Below are positions 9,762 to 17,794 of a stretch of DNA of 64,000 nt, one piece after another (the stretch's first letter is position 1; every line of letters starts with the position of its first letter). Below the pieces are notes generated by a model, which saw only the letters and a list, made by a program, of their open reading frames with translations, was not told the origin of the DNA and searched no databases. This stretch comes from Phytohabitans rumicis (GTDB taxonomy: Bacteria; Actinomycetota; Actinomycetes; Mycobacteriales; Micromonosporaceae). A program made the position numbers and the translations under genes. Location of the stretch: assembly GCF_011764445.1 (NCBI RefSeq), contig NZ_BLPG01000001.1:8423316-8487315 (forward strand). The letters run 5' to 3'.

Positions 9762-9976
9762 CGGTTGCGCGGGTGGTTGCGGGCGGTGCGCTCGTTGCCC
9801 CGGCGGTAGTTGCCGGTCCAGCGCGCCATGACCTCCTGCGGGTCGTCGTCCTCGACCTCGGCCAGGAACTGCGCGGCCCGCCCACCGCGCAGCGTGGTGG
9901 CGGCGCGCCCATGGTGCGTGATGACCACCGAGCCGTCGGCGCGGGTGGCATGGTCGAATCCGTCCGGTCCAGGCAT
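9758..9976 (-). CDS. Small hypothetical protein, 72 aa
   Basis: A short, charged, soluble protein starting MPGPDGFDHATRADGSVVITHHGR and ending in a basic RGNERTARNHPRNR tail. The middle EVEDDDPQEVMARWTGNYRRGN resembles small nucleic-acid-associated or unknown actinobacterial proteins. It converges on the membrane protein gene with a 4-bp stop overlap and diverges from the next gene. Coding character is moderate and the function is unknown. Confidence 0.5.
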   Translation of the reverse strand: MPGPDGFDHATRADGSVVITHHGRAATTLRGGRAAQFLAEVEDDDPQEVMARWTGNYRRGNERTARNHPRNR

Positions 9977-10061
9977 GTGCTCATTGTGGAGGGCTTGTGG
10001 ACCAGTGGGCTCATAGGTTTCTTTCAGTGATCTTTCAGGGCCCGTGGCTACCGTGGGTGGC

Positions 10062-10430
10062 ATGGACGAGAGCAGGGCCCAACGGGTCGTTGACGCGCTC
10101 CGCGAGCGGGGCGTGCCGGCGCACCTGGCGCGGGCCGGTGTGGCCCAGTTCGGGGTGCGGGTGGCGCTGACCGACGGGCGCGAGGCACTGTGGGACACCG
10201 ACGGCACCGCCGGACTCGAGGCGCAGGTCATGCGCAACGGCGTGCTGGTCGGCTTCGTACCGCACATCGACGGCTCGGAGTACTTCGCGGAGCCCCAGGT
10301 GGTCGACGCGATCGCCCGCACGGACTACGACCAGCCGATCGCCCGCCAGCGCGCCACCGCCCCGCCCTCGGCCGCGCCGCTCCCGCGCGAGGGCGGCTTC
10401 TTCCGCCGATTCCGCGACGGCTTCCGCTAG
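10062..10430 (+). CDS. Conserved hypothetical protein, 122 aa
   Basis: A small soluble protein with an N-terminal helix (ESRAQRVVDALRERGVPAHLAR), a central beta-rich section (FGVRVALTDGREALWDTD, GVLVGFVPHIDGS) and a basic C-terminal tail FFRRFRDGFR. It has no signal peptide. ATG 10062 follows a GTGGGTGG stretch. The decayed insertion sequence begins within a few bases of its stop codon, so the extreme C-terminus could have been altered by that insertion. No function is proposed. Confidence 0.6.
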   Translation: MDESRAQRVVDALRERGVPAHLARAGVAQFGVRVALTDGREALWDTDGTAGLEAQVMRNGVLVGFVPHIDGSEYFAEPQVVDAIARTDYDQPIARQRATAPPSAAPLPREGGFFRRFRDGFR

Positions 10431-10432
10431 TA

Positions 10433-11318
10433 GTGCTTTGTCACGTTAGCCGGCTCGTGGTTGTCGGGTGGGGAAGAGGGTGTCGCAGGTGGGGCATCGT
10501 CCGATGAGTCGGACGAGGATGGTTTGGATGCGTCGGAGTACGCCGTAGAGGGTCAGGCCGGCGCTGGGGCTTTTGGGTTCAGTCGTTGCAGGGTGAGGAA
10601 GCCGTGTGCGGCGGACACGAGGGTGGTGTGGTGGTGCCAGCCTTGCCAGGTGCGGCCTTCGTAGTGGTCCAGGCCGAGGCCGGTCTTGACCTCGCGGTAG
10701 TCGTGTTCGATACGCCAGCGCAGCTTGGCTTGTCGGACCAGCGTCCGGTACGAGGTGTCCGCCGGGCAGGTTCGATAGCCGGTACCGGGTGGGTTCGGGT
10801 TGGTCGGGTGGCCATTCGGCGATCAGCCAGCGGACGGGCAGGTCACCGAAGCTGGCTGCCCGGCGGTGGACCTGGCTGGCCGGGCGGACGCGTAGGAACA
10901 CGAAGTGGCCGGTCATCTTGCGGGCTTTGCCGGCGCGGCGGCGTGATCCGGTGCGCCAGGGGATCCGGCGGGCGCTGTGTTGTTCGGCGGCCAGGACGTG
11001 TTCTTTCAGGGTCGGTGCACGGTCACGGTAGATCAGTGGTGGGCGCCGCCCCGCCCCTTTGTATGGCGGGTGCGGTCCGCTGGGTGTGTTCGGTGAAGGC
11101 GGTGTGGGTGCCGTTAACACCGACCACGTAGGCCAGATCACGGTCGTCCAAGCCTTGGCGGAACTGCGCGGCGTCGCCGTACCCGGCGTCGGCGACGATC
11201 AGCGGCGGCTGTAGCTGCCATCCGATCACCTCGTCGATCATGTCCAGGGCCAGCCGCCAGGCGTGTCTGGTGGATCTTGTGGGTGCGAGGCGAGGTCCAG
11301 GCGGCGACCAGACACGCC
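10433..11318 (-). pseudogene. IS701-like transposase remnant, 5'-truncated and frameshifted
   Basis: The C-terminal half of a DDE transposase. Residues RLALDMIDEVIGWQL and VVADAGYGDA-like text (PPLIVADAGYGDAAQFRQGL) mark the second catalytic Asp region, and WRIEHDYREVKTGLGLDHYEGR marks the catalytic Glu region. The reading needs at least three frame changes (near 11055, 10765 and 10575), including one added C, so it is dead. The first half of the gene is absent: homology stops near 11270, and the neighbouring small membrane gene begins at 11319. The string GTGCTTTGTCACGTTAG at 10434-10450 may be the surviving IS end. Confidence 0.75.
11260..11318. repeat. 11-bp inverted repeat at the IS truncation junction
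   Basis: GGCGTGTCTGG (11260-11270) and CCAGACACGCC (11308-11318) are perfect inverse copies separated by 37 nt. They sit exactly where transposase homology ends and directly beside the stop codon of the 71-residue membrane gene, so they may mark the deletion or recombination endpoint. Confidence 0.5.
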
Positions 11319-11534
11319 CTAAAGGGCTCGTCGGCTGCGCCATTTGGCGGCATACGGCAGTACGAACAAGTCCAGGCCGGTAAATAGGAGCAAGGCGAGC
11401 GGAAGCAGCGGCACATAGGACACCCAAACGACAGGATCCTCTTGTGCCAAGGCGACGAAGGTGCCGATGACGGTCACCGTAAAGGCGAGGGCCAGCCAGC
11501 GGTGGATCTGCCGAATCCGCATGTTCCAGTTCAA
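11319..11534 (-). CDS. Small two-helix membrane protein, 71 aa
   Basis: A short protein with a charged N-terminus (MNWNMRIRQIHRW) and two hydrophobic helices around residues 14-30 and 40-62, ending in a basic tail. The pattern RIRQxHRW followed by ExPVVWVSYVPLLPLALLLFTGL is one I associate with a small conserved actinobacterial membrane family of unknown role. A GGGAGGT stretch before ATG 11534 fits a ribosome-binding site. It abuts the transposase remnant, so its last residues may not be native. Confidence 0.65.
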   Translation of the reverse strand: MNWNMRIRQIHRWLALAFTVTVIGTFVALAQEDPVVWVSYVPLLPLALLLFTGLDLFVLPYAAKWRSRRAL

Positions 11535-11659
11535 TGTGACCTCCCGAAGAAGACGAGGCGCCCACGCTATCCGCGCCCCGGTGACCGGCGCTTCTCGATT
11601 CCTGACCGATCTCGGCGAGCCTTAGCCGTCGCGGTGGGGTTGGGTCTGGGGCGCGATAT

Positions 11660-12689
11660 TTGCGGTTTTATCATCGCGGCTCTTGGCCTTTGTCCGACGA
11701 ATCGTTGGTCGATTGTTTGGATGCGGTCCACGCCGTCGAGCAGGCCCTCGCCGCGGCAAAACTGCACCTCGTCCGCGACATCGAGGGCCGCGGCCTACCC
11801 AGCGCCCAGCACGCGTCGAGCACCGCCGTCTGGCTACGCGAACACTTGCGGATCAGCATCCACGCGGCGAAACGGCTGGTCGATCTCGCCCGTTCCGTGG
11901 ATGAGCGACCCGCCCTGGATTCGGCGCTGGTCACCGGTGCGGTCAACGTGGAGCAAGTCACGATCGTGGCGGCCGCGGTCCGGGACCTACCCGCCGACCT
12001 GGGAGCTGATCGACGAAGCCGAAGCCATCCTGATCGCCCAGGCCGACGAGTGCGAGCCGAGCGGATCCTGACCTACGTCGCGCCGGAGATCGCCGAAGCC
12101 GCCGATCGCGCCGCGCTGGAGCGGATGGAGGCGAGGGCTCGGCAGACGCGGGCGTTCCAGCTGACCCGTAACGGTGACGGCCGCGTCCGGCTCACGGGCT
12201 GGTTGGACGAGGACGGCGCCGCTACCGTCAACGCCGCCCTCGACCCCTGTGCGCGCCCCGCCACGACGACGAGCCCCGCACCCCCGCGCAGCGCCGGGCG
12301 GACGCGCTGGTCGAGGTGTGCGAGTTGGCGATGCGCACCGACGAGCTCCCGGAGAGCGGCGGATTCCGTCCACACGTGGTGATCACTTTGTCCTTCGACC
12401 TGCTGCAGCGGCAGTTGGGTGTCGGGACGTTGGACACCGGCGGGCGGCTCAGCCCCGAGCAGGTGCGCCGCATGGCCTGCGACGCCCAGCTGATCCCCGC
12501 GGTGTTGGGCGGCGACGGGCAGGTCCTCGACCTCGGTCGCACCCGCAGACTCATCAACGGATCCCTCCGCCGCGCCCTCGAAGTCCGCGACCGGGGATGT
12601 GCGTTCCCGGGTTGTGATCGGCCGCCGCGCTGGAGCCATGGCCACCACATTCGCGCCTGGGCCGATGGTGGGCCGACCACGTTGGACAA
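11660..12689 (+). pseudogene. DUF222/HNH endonuclease (13E12-like), 5' part of a split gene
   Basis: The 5' section of a DUF222-HNH protein of the kind found in mycobacterial 13E12 repeats. It starts LVDCLDAVHAVEQALAAAKLHLVRD, continues through the DUF222 helices and ends in the start of the HNH nuclease (CAFPGCDRPPRWSHGHHIRAWADGG). The reading leaves frame at about 11998, returns near 12065, and shifts again at CCCC 12244-12247. The HNH motif stops at TTLD (12689), where foreign sequence begins; its missing end is found at 13755-13910. These proteins are multi-copy and may be mobile or self-spreading. Confidence 0.8.
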
Positions 12690-12758
12690 GCCCAGGTTTC
12701 GCTATTGGGTTCAGCGGATGTAGGTAGTTGGCCGGTTACCGAGTCGAGCGGCCCGCCG

Positions 12759-13106
12759 TCACTTCCGGCGGGTATCAGTCTGTTTGGGGTGGCCGGCGCC
12801 CGCCCGCGTAATCCAGAGCGTGCGGGAGTCATCGTCGATGGCGTACCAGATCCGGCCGGCACCGGTGACCTCGTACTGCCACTGTTCCAACGTCGCCCCA
12901 CCAACCTTGACCATTCCGAGTTGTCCCTTCAGCGAGTGCTGGCGCTGGTCGACATGACGCGGATCGCTGGTCAACGCGACCCACGCTCGGTCGAGGTTGT
13001 CCGGCACCGCGGCCAGCAGGCGCTGCCAACCCTGATATGCCTGCCGGTCGGCGGCACGGACCGTCCAGGGCTTGGGTCGGGAGAGTTCTGCACCGCGGCC
13101 GGTCAC
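12759..13106 (-). CDS. Putative toxin of a type II toxin-antitoxin pair
   Basis: A 115-residue protein with the build of a RelE/ParE-like toxin: basic N-terminal helices containing RAADRQAYQGWQRLLAAVPDNLDRAWVALTSDPR, then beta strands (EQWQYEVTGAGRIWYAID and RTLWITRAGAGHPKQTD). RIWYAIDDD followed by LWITRAGxGHPK matches the C-terminal sheet of such ribonuclease-type toxins. Its ATG overlaps the antitoxin stop by 4 bp, the usual tight coupling. Family assignment rests on size, order and fold-like pattern, not on a database match. Confidence 0.6.
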   Translation of the reverse strand: MTGRGAELSRPKPWTVRAADRQAYQGWQRLLAAVPDNLDRAWVALTSDPRHVDQRQHSLKGQLGMVKVGGATLEQWQYEVTGAGRIWYAIDDDSRTLWITRAGAGHPKQTDTRRK

Positions 13107-13567
13107 GCCGCGTCCCGGGTGGGACGCTCGATCACCGGGCCGTCACCGTCGAACGGCCCCTGCAGCTCACGGGCCAACTGCGGGTCCGACCATGCCTCCG
13201 CGGTGGATCGCCACGAGGCGAGATTGCGGGCGAAGGGCACCAACAGGCCGGTATCGGCTCCGGCGACAAGGTCGGCGAGCAGCTCCCGCACGCATGTGAG
13301 GCGCTCCTCGGCCGGCAGCCACGTCAACCAGGGCAACTCCTCAGCGAGTACCTCTTCGGCGAGGTCACGGTGGCGGCGGGCGAGGATGGCCAGCGACCGC
13401 GCCGCGATCCGCAGCCCCGTCGCGACCGCCTCGAACCGTTCCGCCCTGCTCAGGACCAGGTTCTCCTCGTCCCGGCGTTCCAGGATGACGTCTGCGTCGG
13501 CCAACGAAGGGAGAACCTGCGAGGGCCCTCGCAGGAACGAGCTGTACGGGAAGGTCTGCACGGACAT
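13103..13567 (-). CDS. Putative antitoxin, Phd-like N-terminus
   Basis: A 154-residue protein preceding and overlapping the toxin. The start (MSVQTFPYSSFLRGPSQVLPSLADADVILERRDEENLVLSRAERFEA) has the layout of Phd/YefM antitoxins: a short strand, a helix, then the VxLxRRDxEDLVL strand. The long C-terminal half is helical and acidic and would neutralise the toxin. A good minus-strand -10 (TACAAT, complement of 13574-13579) lies 6 nt before ATG 13567, so the message may be leaderless. At 154 residues it is longer than most Phd proteins. Confidence 0.6.
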   Translation of the reverse strand: MSVQTFPYSSFLRGPSQVLPSLADADVILERRDEENLVLSRAERFEAVATGLRIAARSLAILARRHRDLAEEVLAEELPWLTWLPAEERLTCVRELLADLVAGADTGLLVPFARNLASWRSTAEAWSDPQLARELQGPFDGDGPVIERPTRDAA

Positions 13568-13754
13568 GCCGCTATTGTATCTGCACTACTTCAGATCGGC
13601 ACGCACGGGCGGATCGGCGCAACTTTGCCATGATCGTCGGTGGGCTCGCTCGCGTCGACCCGAGCGTGGGGATGCGCCTCGGCCTGCTGCGTGCCGAGAC
13701 CATGCGCATGGCGCACCAGCGGGAAACCGGACCCAGTAGCAAAGTAATGACGGC

Positions 13755-13910
13755 AACAGTGTCCTGTTGTGCGGCCTGCATCATAGGATCATCCACCGCG
13801 GCCACTGGACCGTCCGGCTCGCCGCCGACGGATTGCCCGAGTTCATCCCGCCCGTGTACGTCGACGCGCAACAGCGACCCCGCCGCAACGCGTACCACTT
13901 CAGGACCTAG
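13755..13910 (+). pseudogene. DUF222/HNH endonuclease, 3' part of a split gene
   Basis: Fifty-one codons that complete the interrupted HNH protein: NSVLLCGLHHRIIHRG gives the final Cys/His of the HNH zinc-nuclease motif, followed by HWTVRLAADGLPEFIPP and the family-typical end RRNAYHFRT before TAG 13908. There is no start codon or ribosome-binding site of its own, so it is not translated separately. Together with 11660-12689 it defines the insertion boundaries to within a few bases. Confidence 0.8.
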
Positions 13911-13913
13911 GGG

Positions 13914-14228
13914 TCAGGTGGTGATCGTCGCCGCTTCCAGGTCTTTCTCGATGCGGCTAGCGGCCGGGTGACCAGCAGCGAAAGGTACGTGTCGAGTACG
14001 CCAGGCGAGATCACCACGTCGGCGAGCAGGCAGATGCTGCGCCGGTGCAGCAGCTGGGCGTCGCCCTCGTCGAGCGGTGAGCCCTGCGGCGGACGAGGCT
14101 GTTGACGATGAGATCGTGGCCGAGGACGTAGCCCTCGGGGTGCGCTGAACGCGGAGACCGGGCGGCCAGCAGGCGGGCACCGTGGACTTGCCGGCTCCCG
14201 GCACGCCCGAGATCAGGATCGCTGGCAC
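13914..14228 (-). pseudogene. P-loop ATPase/kinase fragment, frameshifted
   Basis: Starts GTG 14228 with a clear Walker A, AILISGVPGAGKST. Afterwards the sense passes through other frames: LLAARSPRSAHPEGYVLGHDLIVNSLV, then SPLDEGDAQLLHRRSICLLADVVISPGVLDTYLS. Together these resemble a small AAA_33-type nucleotide or zeta-toxin-like kinase, with the second half partly preserved. At least two shifts are needed, so it is called a remnant; a data error cannot be excluded for one of them. It ends close to the split DUF222 gene. Confidence 0.55.
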
Positions 14229-14351
14229 CCGGGAAGGCTACCGGGACCGTTCGGGTGAACAGGGAGAACGCCCCGGTTCGGGGAATGCGACCTTGTCAAT
14301 GTCTTGATATCGTCCGCTGATCCGTCGATTGCGGAGGGTGACCGAGTCTTC

Positions 14352-15593
14352 ATGCAGAGCACCATGGTGGTCCGGATCGCGCTACGCCTCCTCGTGCTGG
14401 CGGGCGCCGCGATCCTGACCTACGTGCTGCTCCTGCTCGCGGACCGGCCGGCGCACGCCGATGGCGGCCTCGGCCAGACCCTCGACGCGGTGACAGACGT
14501 GATCGCCATCGTGCCGGACGTCGTGACCGTGCCGGATGTTGTGACCGCGCCGCCGCTCGCCCAGGACGGCGGCCTCGCGGACGCGGTAAGCGATGCCGCC
14601 ACGGCGGCAGCCGACGCCGCCACGGCGGCAGCTGATACCGCTACGGCAGCAGGCGACACCGGCACGGCAGCAGGCGACACCGCGGAGGTGGCACGCCACA
14701 CCGCCACAGTGCCGGACGACACCACGAAAGCAGCGGACCTCCGCCTGACGGCGCCGGCAGACACCGTGGAAACGGTGGCGGGCACCGCGAAGACGGCAGT
14801 AGGCACCGTGGAAACGGCACTGGGCACCGCGGAAACAGCGGCGGGCACCGTCGAAACGGCGACGGGCACTGTGGAGACGGCGGCGGGCACCGTGGACGCC
14901 GTCCTGGCCACGGCGGGGGACACCGCGGGCGCGGCAGGCGACACAGTGGACACCGTCGTCGGCACCGCGAACTCCGCCGCCGGCACGGCTACCGACGTCG
15001 TGGGCGGGCTGGACGTGGTGGGCGGGCTGGGCGGTGCTGGTGGCGCCGTCGGGGCGACGCTCGGCGTCGTGGGCACCGCCTTGGGTGGCACCGTGGGAGC
15101 CGTTGTGACCACCGCGGACACGATCGTGGTGGGCGCGGTCGGGACCGTCACCACGATCGTCGCACCGGTCGGCGGGCCGGCCGAGCCTACAGTGGACGCT
15201 GCCCCGCCGGAGCCGTCCGAAGAGTCCGAAGAGGACGCGGCGGTCCCGGTTGAGCCGTCCGTCAGGCCCGTTCCGGCGAGGCCGGCGTACGGCGCTCGCA
15301 CCGTCGGGCCTTTCTTGGCGTCCGGCCGCGCCGAAACCGCCGCCGTGCGCGGCGTGCCCGCGGCGGTCGCGGTGGCGCGTCCGCTTACCGGTCCGGCACC
15401 GGCGCCGGGCCTTGGCGGGTGTACGACGTCTGGCTGTGCCCAGACGTCCGCACTGAGCGCCGGGCCGGGTCAACCGTTCGCGGTGCCCGATGAGACACCG
15501 GCGCGTCCCGAGGTGCGCGCCCAGGTTGTCAACCCTATCGCCACTCCGGTCTACGCCGGCCGGTTGCCCGGCGTCACCCCCATCCCTGGCTGA
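14352..15593 (+). CDS. Secreted or membrane-anchored protein with Ala/Thr heptapeptide repeats
   Basis: A 413-residue low-complexity protein. Residues 5-30 form a signal anchor or signal peptide ending ADRPAHADG. Residues about 81-213 are a run of some nineteen seven-residue units with consensus (D/G)T(V/A)xTAA, for example GTVETAT-GTVETAA. This encodes a 21-nt period in the DNA. A Gly/Val-rich section (about 215-285), an acidic Pro-rich spacer (PPEPSEESEEDAAVPVEP) and a Pro/Ala-rich tail with one Cys pair (GGCTTSGCAQ) follow. Regular seven-residue spacing suggests an extended helical or cell-wall spacer. A LuxR regulator follows 84 bp downstream. Confidence 0.75.
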   Translation: MQSTMVVRIALRLLVLAGAAILTYVLLLLADRPAHADGGLGQTLDAVTDVIAIVPDVVTVPDVVTAPPLAQDGGLADAVSDAATAAADAATAAADTATAAGDTGTAAGDTAEVARHTATVPDDTTKAADLRLTAPADTVETVAGTAKTAVGTVETALGTAETAAGTVETATGTVETAAGTVDAVLATAGDTAGAAGDTVDTVVGTANSAAGTATDVVGGLDVVGGLGGAGGAVGATLGVVGTALGGTVGAVVTTADTIVVGAVGTVTTIVAPVGGPAEPTVDAAPPEPSEESEEDAAVPVEPSVRPVPARPAYGARTVGPFLASGRAETAAVRGVPAAVAVARPLTGPAPAPGLGGCTTSGCAQTSALSAGPGQPFAVPDETPARPEVRAQVVNPIATPVYAGRLPGVTPIPG

Positions 15594-15677
15594 GTCGCCG
15601 CCGCGGCGGGATCGCCGCGCGCCCATTCACCGTCCACAAGGGACAGTCGACTCTGCCTGAGATCGGAGAACACCCTC

Positions 15678-16282
15678 GTGATCCGCATCATGATCGTCGA
15701 GGCGATGGGGTTACTGCGCACCGCGTTGCGCGCCGTGCTGTCGAACGAGCGCGACCTGTCCGTCGTGGCTGACATCGCCGCCGACGAGGATATCCTCGCG
15801 GTCGCCCGCCGGGTCGGGCCCGACGTCGTCGTGATCGACGTCGACCTGACCGGCGCCGACACGCGTTCCGTCGTCGAGCGGCTGGGCGTACAGCTGCCGG
15901 GCGTCGCGGTGCTGGCCCTGAGCGGCCACTGGACCGCGGACTCGCTGCGCCGGGTGCTCGGCGCGGGGGTGCGGGGTTCACCGGAAAGGACCTGTCGCCG
16001 GCGCAGTTCGTGCGGCTGGTCCGCTCGGTGGCCGCCGGGCACCGCGTCATCGACCCGGTGGTCGCGGCGGCGGTGCTCAACCCGCCGCTCAACCCGCTCA
16101 CCGAGCGGGAACGGCAGGTGCTGCGCGCCGCCGCCGAGGGCCTGCCGGCTCGGGAGATCGCCGACCGGCTGTACCTGGCGCACGGCACCGTCCGGAACCG
16201 CATGTCCGCGATCCTGCGCAAGACCGGTGCCCGCAACCGCCTCGAAGCCATCCGGCGCGCCCAGGAACGGGGGTGGTTGTAG
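15678..16282 (+). CDS. LuxR-type response regulator (frameshifted)
   Basis: A NarL/FixJ response regulator of about 201 residues. The receiver starts MIRIMIVEAMGLLRTALRAVL and has the phosphorylated Asp in VVVIDVDL; the usual second acidic residue near the start is Glu-Ala instead of Asp-Asp, a mild deviation. The C-terminal helix-turn-helix is complete: NPLTERERQVLRAAAEGLPAREIADRLYLAHGTVRNRMSAILRKTGARNR. One G is missing from a GGGG run (15973-15976), between GAGVRG and FTGKDL. No kinase gene is next to it. Start is GTG 15678. It may regulate the repeat protein upstream. Confidence 0.82.
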
Positions 16283-16286
16283 AGAT

Positions 16287-16353
16287 CGCGTTGATCAGGG
16301 ACTGGCTCCCTGGGCGCGCCGCGAAACGCCCGAGCCATTCCCTGATCAACGCG
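16287..16353. terminator. Convergent hairpin, CGCGTTGATCAGGGA / TCCCTGATCAACGCG
   Basis: Perfect 15-nt arms at 16287-16301 and 16339-16353 with a 37-nt spacer. It lies 4 bp after the LuxR stop and 28 bp before the stop of the converging NAD(P)-binding gene, an ideal place for a bidirectional terminator. It shares the TTGATCAGGGA core with the repeat at 137-195. Confidence 0.65.
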
Positions 16354-16381
16354 GCGAGAAGGAGACGCGGCAGAGACGGCG

Positions 16382-17238
16382 TTAGGCCAGGGCGGTGGCT
16401 ACGGCGGTGGACAGCGGGGTGGTGGGGCGGGCGATTAGGCGGGTTAGGTCGCCGGTGTCTACGAAGAGTTCGCCCTTGCTGACGCTGACGTCGCAGCCGG
16501 CCAGCACCTCGGCGTACACCTCGGGGAGGCCGAAGCCGACGAGCGCCTGCGCGTAGTCGGCGGCCGGCAGGTCGCGGTAGGCGACCTCCTTGCCGCTCTG
16601 CTTGGCGACCTCCGCCGCCAGCTCGCTCATCGTGAACGCCTGGTCGCCGCCCAGCTCGTACGCCGTGTTGGTGGGGCCGTCGCCGGTCAGGACGGCGGCG
16701 GCCGCGGCGGCGTAGTCGGCGCGCGTGGCCGCGGAGACCTTGCCGTCGCCGGCGGAGCCGAGGATCGCGCCGTGCTCCAGGGCCGGGCCAGGTTCTCGGT
16801 GTAGTTCTCGAGGTACCAGCCGTTGCGCAGGAAGACGTACGGCAGGCCGGAGCTGCGGATGATCTCCTCGGTGGCCTTGTGGTCGGGCGCGACGGGCAGG
16901 TCCGCGGTGTCGGCGCGCAGCGCGCTGGTGTAGACGATCAGGGAGACGCCGGCCGCCACCGCCGCGTTCACGACGTTGGTGTGCTGCGGAATCCGCTGGC
17001 CCACCTCGCTGCCCGAGATCAGCAGGAGCTTGTCGGTGCCGGCGAGCGCGGTGCTCAGGGTCTCCGGCTTCGAGTAGTCGGCCTCGCGCACCTGTACGCC
17101 CTGGGCGGCCAGGTCGGCGGCCTTCTCCGGGCTGCGCACGGCGGCGACGATGTCGCCGGCCGGTACGCCCTGGTCGAGGAGGGCCTGGATGGCGAGGCGA
17201 CCGAGGTTGCCGGTCGCGGCCGTGACGGTGATGGTCAT
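16382..17238 (-). CDS. NmrA-like NAD(P)H-binding protein (frameshifted)
   Basis: An atypical short-chain dehydrogenase with a TVTAATGNLGRLAIQALL Rossmann motif at the N-terminus and no catalytic YxxxK, like QorB/NmrA proteins that act as quinone or NADP-sensing reductases. The second half (AYELGGDQAFTMSELAAEVAKQSGKEVAYRDLP) is typical of that group. One base is missing from a GGG run at 16785-16787, between NYTENLA and PALEHGAILG. ATG 17238 has AGGAG just upstream. It diverges from an HxlR regulator with an inverted repeat between them, an arrangement common for redox or electrophile response. Confidence 0.85.
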
Positions 17239-17279
17239 GGAGGGCTCCTTTAAGGCTCAAGCAGTGCCACCCGAAGACT

Positions 17280-17300
17280 GCACTAACTTTTGGAAAGTGC
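17280..17300. promoter_or_regulatory. HxlR-type operator, GCACT-N11-AGTGC
   Basis: An inverted repeat GCACT...AGTGC lies in the 120-bp region between the reductase and the HxlR gene, 42 bp before the reductase start. Similar dyads are bound by HxlR/MarR-like repressors. The site is seen directly; regulator identity is inferred from position. Confidence 0.5.
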
Positions 17301-17358
17301 CAACCATGAGTGAGTACGATCATAGGGCCGGCACCCACCAAGCGGGTAGCCTGGGCAT

Positions 17359-17745
17359 ATGGCCGCCACCGACCCCATCGAGGACCTCGTCGCCGACGTC
17401 TTCGCGCGTGCGTGCACGTCCCGCGGGGTCCTGGAGAACGTGGCCGGCAAGTGGGGGATCCTCGCCCTGGCCGCCCTGTCCGACGGGGCGTACCGGTTCA
17501 ACGCGCTGCGCCGCCGGGTCGACGGGATCAGCGAGAAGATGCTGGCCCAGACCCTGCACGCGCTGGAGCGCGACGGGCTCGTCCGGCGCGACGTGCAGGG
17601 CACGATCCCGCCCCGCGTCGAGTACAGCCTGACGCCGATCGGCGAGAAGATCTCGTTCAAGCTGCTGGAGCTGATCGAGCTCGTCGAGGGCGAGATGCCC
17701 GAGGTGCACGCCGCGCGGGCGCGGTACGACGACACCCGTCGATAG
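17359..17745 (+). CDS. HxlR-family winged-helix regulator
   Basis: A 128-residue regulator with the HxlR layout: CTSRGVLENVAGKWGILALAALSDGAYRFNALRRRVDGISEKMLAQTLHALERDGLVRR, then a beta wing and a C-terminal dimer helix. One Cys near residue 19 is at the position used for thiol sensing by several family members. It is divergent from the NAD(P)H-binding protein, its likely target. Start ATG 17359. Confidence 0.88.
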   Translation: MAATDPIEDLVADVFARACTSRGVLENVAGKWGILALAALSDGAYRFNALRRRVDGISEKMLAQTLHALERDGLVRRDVQGTIPPRVEYSLTPIGEKISFKLLELIELVEGEMPEVHAARARYDDTRR

Positions 17746-17794
17746 TCGAGATCGGAATATATCGACAGGGCTCTAGCGCGCTGACTATGTCGTG

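Larger units (their letters stand above)
12690..13753. mobile_element. 1.06-kb insertion carrying a toxin-antitoxin pair
   Basis: This segment separates two halves of the HNH domain that join in frame when it is removed: ...TTLDN before, SVLLCGLHHRIIHRG after. CAA is present on both sides (12687-12689 and 13754-13756), which would fit a 3-bp target duplication, although so short a match can be chance. Near the ends lie imperfect inverse repeats: TTTCGCTATTGGGTTC at 12697-12712 and the inverse of TTTGCTACTGGGTCC at 13729-13743. The only genes inside are the toxin and antitoxin; no transposase is present, so it would be non-autonomous. The stretch 13568-13753 contains the antitoxin promoter and no gene that I recognise. 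Confidence 0.6.

Noticed and set aside
13572-13898. Reverse ORF of 108 codons between the antitoxin and the P-loop fragment
   Set aside because: It runs antisense to the recovered 3' end of the HNH gene and has no recognisable sense or ribosome-binding site.
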